Position numbers and translations under genes: made by a program. DNA of 64,000 nucleotides from Gracilimonas sp046602855 (GTDB lineage Bacteria; Bacteroidota; Rhodothermia; Balneolales; Balneolaceae). The notes below the pieces were generated by a model. It worked only from the letters and a program-made list of their open reading frames with translations, was not told the DNA's origin and searched no databases. The DNA lies in assembly GCF_046602855.1 (NCBI RefSeq), contig NZ_JBKINJ010000002.1, positions 877,316 through 941,315 on the forward strand, written 5' to 3'. Positions 33,685-41,529 of the stretch are shown one piece after another; position 1 is the first letter of the stretch, and the number at the start of each line of letters is the position of its first letter.

Positions 33685-34971
33685 ATGAGTTTTATAGAAG
33701 ACATTCATGCAAGACAGGTGATAGATTCACGGGGTAATCCTACCGTGGAAGTTGATGTAACACTTGAAACAGGAACTATTGGTCGCGCTGCAGTACCATC
33801 AGGAGCTTCAACCGGAGAACATGAGGCAGTTGAGCTTCGGGATGGAGATAAGGATTATTATATGGGCAAAAGCGTTTTGGACGCGGTTGAAAATGTAAAT
33901 ACTGTGATCGCTGAAGAATTACTTGGGTTGTCGACATTCAATCAGGTTTATCTTGACGACCTCCTGCTGGATCTGGATGGCACACCAAATAAAGCAAAAC
34001 TCGGTGCCAATGCCATTTTGGGTGTATCAATGGCTATTGCCAAAGTTGCAGCAAAAGAACTGGATATGCCATTGTGGAGATACGTTGGAGGGGTGAATGC
34101 GAAGGTAATGCCTCTTCCAATGATGAATATCATCAATGGTGGTTCTCATGCTGATAACAGTGTGGACATGCAGGAATTTATGATCATGCCTGCAGGCGCC
34201 GAGAGTTTTAGTCAGGCTCTGCAAATGGGATCGGAAATATTTCACAACCTCAAGAAAGTATTAAGTGATAAGGGTTATAGCACGGCTGTAGGTGACGAAG
34301 GTGGTTTTGCTCCAAACCTGAAATCTAACGAAGAGGCGATCGAGGTGATCCTAAAAGCCGTTGAAAGTGCAGGTTATACTCCTGAGGAAGATGTATTGAT
34401 AGCTCTTGATCCGGCTGCTTCTGAGTTTTACAACACAGAGACCGGACTTTACGAATTCAAATGGAGTGATGGTTCGAAAAAAGATACCGACGCCATGGTT
34501 GATTATTGGAGCGAGTGGGTGGATAAATACCCTATCATTTCCATTGAAGACGGATTGGCTGAGAATGACTGGGATGCCTGGGAAAAACTTACCGACGCCG
34601 TTGGAGATAAAGTGCAGCTGGTAGGTGATGATCTTTTTGTTACAAATACTGAGCGTCTGGCAACCGGTATAGAAAGAGGTATTGCTAACTCGATCCTTAT
34701 TAAAGTAAATCAGATCGGTACAATAACTGAAACCCTGGATGCCATTGAGATGGCACATAAAAACGGATACACCGCGGTGATATCTCACCGTTCAGGTGAA
34801 ACCGAAGATGTGACCATTGCCGACCTTGCAGTTGCAACAAACGCCGGCCAGATCAAAACAGGCTCAATGAGCAGAACGGATCGTGTGGCCAAATATAATC
34901 AGTTACTAAGAATCGAAGAGCAGCTTGGAGATACAGCTCTGTTTATGGGTAGAGATACATTTGGTCTCTGA
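33685..34971 (+). CDS. eno: Enolase
   Basis: 428 residues; converts 2-phosphoglycerate to phosphoenolpyruvate in glycolysis and the reverse in gluconeogenesis. The whole sequence is canonical: DSRGNPTVEV, GASTGEHEAVELRDGD, GDEGGFAPNL, SIEDGLAENDW, the catalytic Lys region ILIKVNQIGT and the signature SHRSGETED. The ATG at 33685 has GGAGAA nearby and was preferred over the in-frame TTG at 33679. A terminator follows at 34996. Confidence 0.98.
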   Translation: MSFIEDIHARQVIDSRGNPTVEVDVTLETGTIGRAAVPSGASTGEHEAVELRDGDKDYYMGKSVLDAVENVNTVIAEELLGLSTFNQVYLDDLLLDLDGTPNKAKLGANAILGVSMAIAKVAAKELDMPLWRYVGGVNAKVMPLPMMNIINGGSHADNSVDMQEFMIMPAGAESFSQALQMGSEIFHNLKKVLSDKGYSTAVGDEGGFAPNLKSNEEAIEVILKAVESAGYTPEEDVLIALDPAASEFYNTETGLYEFKWSDGSKKDTDAMVDYWSEWVDKYPIISIEDGLAENDWDAWEKLTDAVGDKVQLVGDDLFVTNTERLATGIERGIANSILIKVNQIGTITETLDAIEMAHKNGYTAVISHRSGETEDVTIADLAVATNAGQIKTGSMSRTDRVAKYNQLLRIEEQLGDTALFMGRDTFGL

Positions 34972-34995
34972 TCTATACTAAAACTAAATGACTTA

Positions 34996-35025
34996 AAAGC
35001 CACTGTTGAAACAGTGGCTTTTTTT
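34996..35025 (+). terminator. Intrinsic terminator of enolase
   Basis: AAAGCCACTGTT pairs with AACAGTGGCTTT across a very short loop and runs into seven T's, 25 bases past the stop codon. Confidence 0.9.
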
Positions 35026-35155
35026 ACGGCGCCAATTTTTTAAAAACAGATCATGAATAGCAAGCTATGCGATCACATAACTTATCATCAACAATGTTAA
35101 GAGAATAAAAAGTTTTATTAGATATCATAATAATCTGTAAGGAATTAAGTTATAG

Positions 35156-35184
35156 TTGCTCTTACATTAAACATAGTAGCTTTC
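35156..35184 (+). promoter_or_regulatory. Likely recF promoter
   Basis: TTG at 35156-35158, an 18-base spacer and TAGCTTTC at 35177-35184, one base from TAnnTTTG. Transcription would start at about 35190, just at the hairpin described next. Confidence 0.45.
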
Positions 35185-35185
35185 T

Positions 35186-35226
35186 AAAGAGCCGGCATTT
35201 GGATAGATGGTCGGCTCTTTTTTTTT
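35186..35226 (+). terminator. Hairpin with T-run in the recF leader (possible attenuator)
   Basis: AAAGAGCCG pairs with CGGCTCTTT, followed by nine T's in total: a full intrinsic terminator. No gene lies between it and the enolase terminator, while recF starts 40 bases downstream, so it would act in the recF leader or end a short RNA from the region 35030-35185. Confidence 0.75.
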
Positions 35227-35265
35227 AGCCTGTTAAAAACAGATAGAATGCGTACCATATAATGT

Positions 35266-36399
35266 ATGCGAAACACTCACACAGAGCTTTTAAATTTTAG
35301 AAATCATCTTGAGACCAAGATCGACTGGGCTCCGCATCTAAATATTATCACAGGTCCAAACGGTTCTGGAAAAACCAGTTTGATCGATGCTATTCACTAT
35401 CTGTGTATGTCGCGAAGTTTTGTGTCTAACACCGATATGTACGTTGTAAATCAGGATGAGAGCTATTTTATGATCAAAGGGCACTTTGAGGGACAGATCC
35501 GCTCTGAATTTGATGTATCCTGTTCGTATTCAAGAGGTGATGGAAAGAAGATCTTTGTTAATGATTCCCCATTGGAGAGACTATCTGATCTGATCGGTAT
35601 GGTGCCGGTAGTCACTCTTACTCCTGATGATAAAAAGTTAACACTGGAAGGACCCGCTGAGAGAAGAAGCTATATAGATTCATTTATAAGTCAGATCTCA
35701 CCGGGATATTTGCGGGACCTCATTGAATATCGCAGGGTCCGTAAACAGCGCAATGCACTTCTTCAGGAATACCGTGGGCCTGCATCTGTTTTGGAAGCTT
35801 ATCTTGAGCCATGGAATGTACAGCTTGTGGAAGCAGGCTCCAGAATAGTAGCTAAACGATTTGCAGTGCTTGAAAACCTGAAGGAGTATCTTGCAGAGGA
35901 TTATGCTATGATCTCAGGTATGGATCTGTCAACCAATTTGGAATATCAGACCTTCTGCACACCGGGAGCTGATCCAAAAGAAATTGAAACGGCATACTAT
36001 AAAGAACTTGAGAAAGTTCAAGCCAAGGAAATTGAACGTGAGATCACAACTGTAGGTCCGCACAGGGATGAAGTAGTTTTTTTTCTGGATGATTTTGAAC
36101 TCAGAAGATTTGGCTCTCAAGGTCAACATCGTTTATTTGCTCTATCGCTTAAATTAGCTCAACTGCATTATTATTCCGATGAGCTGGATGACCTGCCGAT
36201 CCTTATGCTGGATGATGTATTCGGTGATCTGGACCTCACTAAAACCGAAATATTGTTGACAGCACTTCAGCAACATAAAGGGCAAATATTCATAACTTCA
36301 GCAAATCCGGTTCCTTTTAAAGATTATGTTACATTTAATGGGAAAGAAAACCGTTTTTATAAAGTAGAAAATGGAAAGGTTGAAGAGGTGGAAGCATGA
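35266..36399 (+). CDS. recF: DNA replication and repair protein RecF
   Basis: 377 residues; SMC-like ATPase that helps load RecA at gaps. Walker A is GPNGSGKTSLIDAIHYL near residues 30-46, the ABC signature is FGSQGQHRLFALSLKLAQ, and Walker B is ILMLDDVFGDLD. The opening TELLNFRNH is the usual RecF start. Its last codon overlaps dciA by 4 bases. It lies about 5 kb from oriC; dnaN is not adjacent. Confidence 0.96.
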   Translation: MRNTHTELLNFRNHLETKIDWAPHLNIITGPNGSGKTSLIDAIHYLCMSRSFVSNTDMYVVNQDESYFMIKGHFEGQIRSEFDVSCSYSRGDGKKIFVNDSPLERLSDLIGMVPVVTLTPDDKKLTLEGPAERRSYIDSFISQISPGYLRDLIEYRRVRKQRNALLQEYRGPASVLEAYLEPWNVQLVEAGSRIVAKRFAVLENLKEYLAEDYAMISGMDLSTNLEYQTFCTPGADPKEIETAYYKELEKVQAKEIEREITTVGPHRDEVVFFLDDFELRRFGSQGQHRLFALSLKLAQLHYYSDELDDLPILMLDDVFGDLDLTKTEILLTALQQHKGQIFITSANPVPFKDYVTFNGKENRFYKVENGKVEEVEA

Positions 36400-36689
36400 G
36401 ATTTGATACGCCTAAATCATTGAGTTCAGTATTGGAAGATTTTTTGGAGAAGTTTCCTCAGAAGAGAAAACTGAAGCAGGGTATGATATTATCTGCTTTT
36501 GAAGAAGTGGTAGGTCCGCGAATGGCCTCAGAGGTTGAAGACCTTCACTTTGAGGGTAACAAACTTGCAATGAAGGTCAAGCACCCGGCGTGGAGACACG
36601 AAATCCATTCGAATCGCTTTAGCATTGCAAAAAAGTTGAACGTTAAGGTAAAAGGAGATATTGTCTCCGACATCATTGTACGCAGTTAG
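36396..36689 (+). CDS. dciA: DciA-family protein (DUF721), replicative helicase loading
   Basis: 97 residues, matching the compact DUF721/DciA domain: LSSVLEDFLEKF, a central AFEEVVGPRMASEVEDLHFEG segment, KLAMKVKHPAWRHEI, and a C-terminal strand. DciA loads DnaB helicase in bacteria without DnaC or DnaI. Its place directly after recF (4-base overlap) is common in this lineage and supports the call. ybbR follows by 34 bases. Confidence 0.85.
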   Translation: MRFDTPKSLSSVLEDFLEKFPQKRKLKQGMILSAFEEVVGPRMASEVEDLHFEGNKLAMKVKHPAWRHEIHSNRFSIAKKLNVKVKGDIVSDIIVRS

Positions 36690-36723
36690 TTGATTAAACT
36701 TAACCCGGCATCTATATTCTTAT

Positions 36724-37734
36724 ATGGCAGAATTTTTTAACCACCCAACTATTAAAAAAGTAAAGGATTTCTTCAAATTCGGAACCAAACCCGGAACTGA
36801 TGTAGAAGAGGTGACCTTTTTGCGTCGTGAAAAAGTGATCGTGTTTATCGGGGCTTATATTACGGCCGTAGCCCTATGGTTTATAGTGAATTTGAGCAGC
36901 AGTTACAGTATCAATCTAAATCTGCCGATAGAACCCGGCAATATCCCTGAAGATATGGCTCTCACTGAAGAACTACCTGAGTATGTACAGGCAGGTGTTT
37001 CAGGAGATGGATGGCAATTACTTTCCCTTCATAATGACCCCCCAACGGTAGTGATCAATATAGAAAGTGAAGAAATTAATTTGTTTGATCAGGTCAGGCA
37101 AAGGCTAAGCTATCTTCAGGGTGTGGACATTGCTAAGGTTCAGCCTCTGATGATCCGCATGGAGCTGGAGCCAAAGATTTCAAAAAAGATTCCTATTGTT
37201 TTGAACAGGGAGATAAACTTTCAAAATCGGTATGGTATGATCGGAGAACCGGTTATTTCACCCGATAGTTTAGTTATCACCGGTGCTGCTTCAAGAGTAT
37301 CTGATATTAATGAATGGATTGTAAAGGATACTCTCAAACTCAATGATGTGAGAAATGATATCTCCCAAAATATTGCCTTAAGTGAAGAGACAGGCGTTCT
37401 TGAGCTTTCTGAAGACGGAATCAGATTCGAAGCAGATATCTCTGAATTCACAGAGGGAGAAACAACAGCTTACATCAATACCAGAGGTTTGCCAAGAGGT
37501 CAAAACGTAACTTACAATCCCGCCTCCATAACCATTACATACGATGTGCCCATCGAACAGTATGCAGAGGTTGAAAATCTTCAGCCATACCAGGCATATG
37601 TTCCTTACTCTGAAATACTGGAAGATTCTACCGGATATGTGACTCCTGATATTGACCTAGTTGAACCGGAATATGAACTTCGCTTACGCAACTTTAAACC
37701 GAAGGCAGTGGCCTATTTTACGGTGATCAACTGA
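36724..37734 (+). CDS. YbbR-like domain membrane protein
   Basis: 336 residues. A cytoplasmic N-terminus with charged residues is followed by one membrane helix (VIVFIGAYITAVALWFIVNL, about 39-58) and an extracytoplasmic part with YbbR-like repeats (ADMALTEELPEYVQAGVSG-type and IPIVLNREINFQ, SPDSLVITGAASRVSDI). In Firmicutes, YbbR/CdaR regulates the c-di-AMP cyclase CdaA; no cdaA is visible here. Third gene of recF-dciA-ybbR; convergent with the TonB receptor gene. Confidence 0.8.
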   Translation: MAEFFNHPTIKKVKDFFKFGTKPGTDVEEVTFLRREKVIVFIGAYITAVALWFIVNLSSSYSINLNLPIEPGNIPEDMALTEELPEYVQAGVSGDGWQLLSLHNDPPTVVINIESEEINLFDQVRQRLSYLQGVDIAKVQPLMIRMELEPKISKKIPIVLNREINFQNRYGMIGEPVISPDSLVITGAASRVSDINEWIVKDTLKLNDVRNDISQNIALSEETGVLELSEDGIRFEADISEFTEGETTAYINTRGLPRGQNVTYNPASITITYDVPIEQYAEVENLQPYQAYVPYSEILEDSTGYVTPDIDLVEPEYELRLRNFKPKAVAYFTVIN

Positions 37735-37745
37735 TCTTAGATCAT

Positions 37746-40154
37746 TTAGAAATTGAGAACCAGCCCGATGGAAGGCAGTATTTCGGCATCGTCATTCGTA
37801 TTAACCAATACAAGGCTTCTTGGTGTAATGATATCACCGGTTTCATCTCTGTCCAATCCATAACGCGGCTCAGAAGGACTAGCTTGCGCAAGAACATTCT
37901 GAACCTCCAGATAGATATCAAGGCTGAGGTTCTGAAAGTTGAATTTCTTATCGATGCGGATATCAAGTTGGCTTAATGGATCAAGCCGTACAGAACCAAG
38001 TTGCTCGAAATCTTTAAAAACAGCCGGATAATTTTGCAAGGTCAATTGCCTGTCAACGGGTGCATAAGGAGCTTTACCCAGATACCGGTAGCGACCGCTG
38101 ATTTCCCAGTTATTTTTTAATTTATATCCGCCCAACAAAGAGATCAGGGTTCCATTATCCCAAACAGCCGGCTTGTAATCGTTGCTGAAAAGATTCGTGA
38201 ATTCACTTTTATAAATAGTAAATGCGGCAACGCCATAGAATTTCCCGGTGAATTTTTGCTGAAAAAGTAATTCAATGCCATAAGTTCTTCCCTCACCTGT
38301 ACTGATGATCGGTTCACTCCCGAAAACTTCAAAATCGCCGCCTTTATTTGCCAGTGAAACACTGTCTGTAGTTGAGATCGGGTAGTCAGTGTAGTATTTA
38401 AAGAAGGTTTCAGCTGAAATTCTTGCCCGGTCATTCAGCAAATATTCAATCCCGGCAACAAGGTGATCACTTCTTATATACTCAGATGAACTATTTGGGA
38501 AATTGCCATTATTATCCTGAAAACCAAGGGTGGTATAAGGCAAGATCTTATAATACCTGCCAATGGAGGCATTTGCTGTCCATTCTTCATTTTGTGTGAT
38601 ACTGTAAGAAAATGAAGCTCTGGGGCTGAGTGTACGGTAGATTTTGTCACCTGATTTTGTAAAACTATCACCATCTGCCCTTATTCCAAAGGAAAGGCCG
38701 ATCCGGTTTTCATTGAAGTTTGCAGATGATTGAGCAAACAATCCGTATCTGAAGAAATTTAGATCGGTCGAAAATGATCGGGTATTGATCAGATCTTCGG
38801 TAGAATTTGTGTAATCGGCTTTTATAAGGTTCATTCCACTTGATAGGGTCCAATTGCCTAAAAATTTTGTAGCCTGATATCTCAGATGTGTCTCAGTTTC
38901 GCGAGAATCATTCTTGAGGTATAATCCGGCTTGATTGGCGTTATCTTTATACCGATAAAATTCGTTACCTAATGTATTGTTGCTGATAACTGTTTCCATG
39001 AATCCGCTATTGTCATGGAATTGCCTTTTCCAGCCAACACCAATAGTGTTACTATTCTGCCGAATCACAGGGATCTGATTTTGGATGGCTTCCTGCTCGG
39101 CATCAAACTCATCCAGATCGTTTATGGATAAGTCGTCAATAGAGCCGACTCCAGTTAAATAGATCCGGTTATTTTTGTTGATACGGTGATTCACTTTGTA
39201 CTGATAATCCCAATAATCAGGCAAAAAGGGTAGTCCAATTGCCTGAAAAAGCAGCTGTAAGTACGAACGCCTAACTGAAGCGATATAGGTTGTATTGGAT
39301 TCTGTGTCATTTCCTTTGAACAGAGGTCCCTCTACGGTTAATGCTGCCTCACTTGAACCCACTCTCAGATTACCGGAAAATTCCCTGCTGTTTCCATTTC
39401 TCTGATCGAATTGAAGGATGCCTGACAATACATTTTCATAATCGGCAGCGAATGAACTGGCTGTAAGTGAGACGCCTTCAAAAAATGATACATTTAACAA
39501 ACCAACCGGGCCGCCGGCGCTTCCCTGTGTTGAAAAATGGTTTATATTTGGAATCGGGACGCCGTCCAGAAAATACACATTTTCGTTTGGGGCTCCTCCG
39601 CGAATGATCACGTCATTGCGAAAGCCTCCCACTGAACCGGAAACACCGGGCAAAGATTGAACTACCTTTGCAATGTCATTATTTCCGCCAGGATAGGTCG
39701 CGATTTCCTGCTGACTGAATTTTTGAATCGAGAGAGGCGTAACCTCTTCTTTTTGGAATGGGTTAGGAGTTACAGTTACTTCATCCAGTTCTCTTACATC
39801 TTCTTGCAGTTGAAAATTAATGTCAATGGTCCCTTCTGATCTGATTACAACATTGAATTTGGTTTGGGAAAGAAAGCCAACAAATGAGGCTTTTACATTA
39901 TACGTCTTAGTGGGAATATTTTTGATGGTGTAACGCCCATTGGCATCAGTCGCATCCCCGAGTTCGGTGCCCTCTAAAATCACAGTAGCACCGATTAGAG
40001 GTTCACCTGTTTTAGCATCAGTTACAATGCCTGAAAGTTTTCCGGTTGGTTGGGCAAAAGTGTTAAAACCAGAGCAAATAAATATTATCCATAATAATGG
40101 AAATTGAAGTAGCATTAAGTCTCTTTTAGTTAGATAATTTTGCTGAACAAACAT
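37746..40154 (-). CDS. TonB-dependent outer-membrane receptor
   Basis: 802 residues. The signal peptide is PLLWIIFICSGFNTFAQ. A carboxypeptidase-regulatory-like domain (GKLSGIVTDAKTGEPLIGAT) is followed by the plug domain (IAKVVQSLPGVSGSVGG, VIIRGGAPNENVYFLDGVP) and a 22-strand-type barrel ending GLVLNF. It takes up an unknown ligand, energised by TonB. Two starts are possible, 40154 or 40115; the longer adds the Lys/Arg residues a signal peptide needs and was kept. No SusD partner is next to it. Confidence 0.9.
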   Translation of the reverse strand: MFVQQNYLTKRDLMLLQFPLLWIIFICSGFNTFAQPTGKLSGIVTDAKTGEPLIGATVILEGTELGDATDANGRYTIKNIPTKTYNVKASFVGFLSQTKFNVVIRSEGTIDINFQLQEDVRELDEVTVTPNPFQKEEVTPLSIQKFSQQEIATYPGGNNDIAKVVQSLPGVSGSVGGFRNDVIIRGGAPNENVYFLDGVPIPNINHFSTQGSAGGPVGLLNVSFFEGVSLTASSFAADYENVLSGILQFDQRNGNSREFSGNLRVGSSEAALTVEGPLFKGNDTESNTTYIASVRRSYLQLLFQAIGLPFLPDYWDYQYKVNHRINKNNRIYLTGVGSIDDLSINDLDEFDAEQEAIQNQIPVIRQNSNTIGVGWKRQFHDNSGFMETVISNNTLGNEFYRYKDNANQAGLYLKNDSRETETHLRYQATKFLGNWTLSSGMNLIKADYTNSTEDLINTRSFSTDLNFFRYGLFAQSSANFNENRIGLSFGIRADGDSFTKSGDKIYRTLSPRASFSYSITQNEEWTANASIGRYYKILPYTTLGFQDNNGNFPNSSSEYIRSDHLVAGIEYLLNDRARISAETFFKYYTDYPISTTDSVSLANKGGDFEVFGSEPIISTGEGRTYGIELLFQQKFTGKFYGVAAFTIYKSEFTNLFSNDYKPAVWDNGTLISLLGGYKLKNNWEISGRYRYLGKAPYAPVDRQLTLQNYPAVFKDFEQLGSVRLDPLSQLDIRIDKKFNFQNLSLDIYLEVQNVLAQASPSEPRYGLDRDETGDIITPRSLVLVNTNDDAEILPSIGLVLNF

Positions 40155-40238
40155 TTTGAAAGAAGAAAGTCGTTCCGGCAGAGATAGTTACTTTAGCTTG
40201 GGTTTTGTCTGTGATTCGGTACACAAAAATATCAAGCA

Positions 40239-40246
40239 TAGTTTTG
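40239..40246 (+). promoter_or_regulatory. Possible -7 promoter element of the 99-residue gene
   Basis: TAGTTTTG is an exact TAnnTTTG match 22 bases before the ATG at 40269. No clear -33 TTG was found. Confidence 0.35.
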
Positions 40247-40268
40247 CACATCTTAATATCTTAGAAGC

Positions 40269-40568
40269 ATGAAAGTAAAAAAGCAACATACTGTATTTGT
40301 TTTAGGTGCAACACTACTCTTTGGAGTGTTGACTCTACTGCATGAGTATGATTGGCTTCTCCCACAGTCTCCTGTAGATACTGTCGTTTCTACTTCACAA
40401 GTCCCGCTCCCTGATGTAATTGAAGAACATGGAAGTGAAGATGAGATCGAGCATGAGGATTCAGAACCGTTTTATGTGTCTTCTATTCAAAGTGTTAAAG
40501 GCTCTTACATGATCTATGAGGATCTTTTTGTTCCTCATGTTTCTACTCCCCCGCCAGACATAATCTAA
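40269..40568 (+). CDS. Small membrane-anchored protein of unknown function
   Basis: 99 residues: a basic start MKVKKQH, a hydrophobic helix (TVFVLGATLLFGVLTLL), then an acidic, Pro-rich extracytoplasmic tail (IEEHGSEDEIEHEDSEPFY) ending in TPPPDII. It is probably inner-membrane anchored or exported. Family not recognised. A promoter-like element and a start-proximal context support expression. Confidence 0.5.
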   Translation: MKVKKQHTVFVLGATLLFGVLTLLHEYDWLLPQSPVDTVVSTSQVPLPDVIEEHGSEDEIEHEDSEPFYVSSIQSVKGSYMIYEDLFVPHVSTPPPDII

Positions 40569-40644
40569 GCCCATTCGTAATATTTAGCTATTCACTTTTG
40601 CAGATAAAATCTTTTGGAAAAAGTGTATTTACCAATTCTGTGAA

Positions 40645-40676
40645 CTTATCTGAAAACATAGATAAGGGCTTTTTTA
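40645..40676 (+). terminator. Weak terminator after the 99-residue gene
   Basis: CTTATC pairs with GATAAG over a 10-base loop; GGC and six T's follow. The stem is short and AT-rich. Confidence 0.35.
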
Positions 40677-40722
40677 GCCTTTGGAATAGCTATTGAAATC
40701 AATAAAAATAATAACATAGATC

Positions 40723-41463
40723 ATGTATAAAATGAAAAGTTTAAATTTGTTATCCGTATTAGTATTGGGTTCTTTACTATTTACAGCTTGTACCCAGAAA
40801 GAAAGTGAGACGGAAACCAATACTGTCCAATTATCTTCTGATGTGATGACGGCAGAGGACCAAAATGAAATAACATCTGAACAAATAATTCAAGGTTTAA
40901 AAGAAGGGAATGAGCGTTACGTCAATAATGACCTTACACCAGTAGATTATCAATCTCAGGTTAAGGCTACAGCGAATGGTCAATTTCCTGAAGCAATTAT
41001 CTTATCTTGTGTAGACAGCCGGGTGCCTGTGGAGCACGTCTTTGACAAAGGCGTTGGCGACATATTTGTTGCAAGAGTAGCCGGCAACTTCGTGAATGAA
41101 GACATGCTTGGAAGTGCTGAGTTTGCCACTGCAGTAGCCGGCTCAAAAGTAATCGTTATTATGGGCCATGAATCATGTGGTGCAGTTAAAGCAGCCATTG
41201 ATGGTGTTGAAATGGGCAATATTACTGCCATGTTAGACAAGATCGAACCGGCTATTGAAATGACTGAGAACTATAATGGTGAGCAGTCTACTTCAAATAA
41301 TGACTACGTAACAGAAGTAGTTAATAATAATGTGCGTCACACAATCGCTGAAATGCGTGAAAATAGCCCGATCATTGCAGAACTGGAACGTAATGGTGAT
41401 GTAGTTATAGCCGGCGCCTTTTATGACTTGGACACTGGTAAAGTGACATTTCTGGATCAATAA
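40723..41463 (+). CDS. Beta-class carbonic anhydrase, lipoprotein
   Basis: 246 residues; interconverts CO2 and bicarbonate. The zinc site is complete: Cys and Asp/Arg in ILSCVDSRVP, then His and Cys in IMGHESCGAV. The N-terminus is a signal peptide with lipobox LLFTAC, then an acidic linker, so the enzyme should be anchored in the periplasm rather than the cytoplasm. Periplasmic beta-CAs occur in other Gram-negatives but are the minority. Starts at 40723 or 40732. A shared terminator separates it from the GH3 gene. Confidence 0.92.
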   Translation: MYKMKSLNLLSVLVLGSLLFTACTQKESETETNTVQLSSDVMTAEDQNEITSEQIIQGLKEGNERYVNNDLTPVDYQSQVKATANGQFPEAIILSCVDSRVPVEHVFDKGVGDIFVARVAGNFVNEDMLGSAEFATAVAGSKVIVIMGHESCGAVKAAIDGVEMGNITAMLDKIEPAIEMTENYNGEQSTSNNDYVTEVVNNNVRHTIAEMRENSPIIAELERNGDVVIAGAFYDLDTGKVTFLDQ

Positions 41464-41475
41464 ATAAGGCTAAGA

Positions 41476-41507
41476 AAAAAAGAGGCAGCTTGAGGCTTCC
41501 TCTTTTT
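41476..41507. terminator. Bidirectional terminator between carbonic anhydrase and GH3 genes
   Basis: AAAAAGAGG pairs with CCTCTTTTT, with A's before and T's after, so it can work for both convergent genes. Confidence 0.75.
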
Positions 41508-41529
41508 AATCTATGGAGCCAATGTTAGA

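Noticed and set aside
34351..34788. 145-codon leftward frame inside enolase
   Set aside because: Antisense to a fully canonical enolase; no protein-like features.
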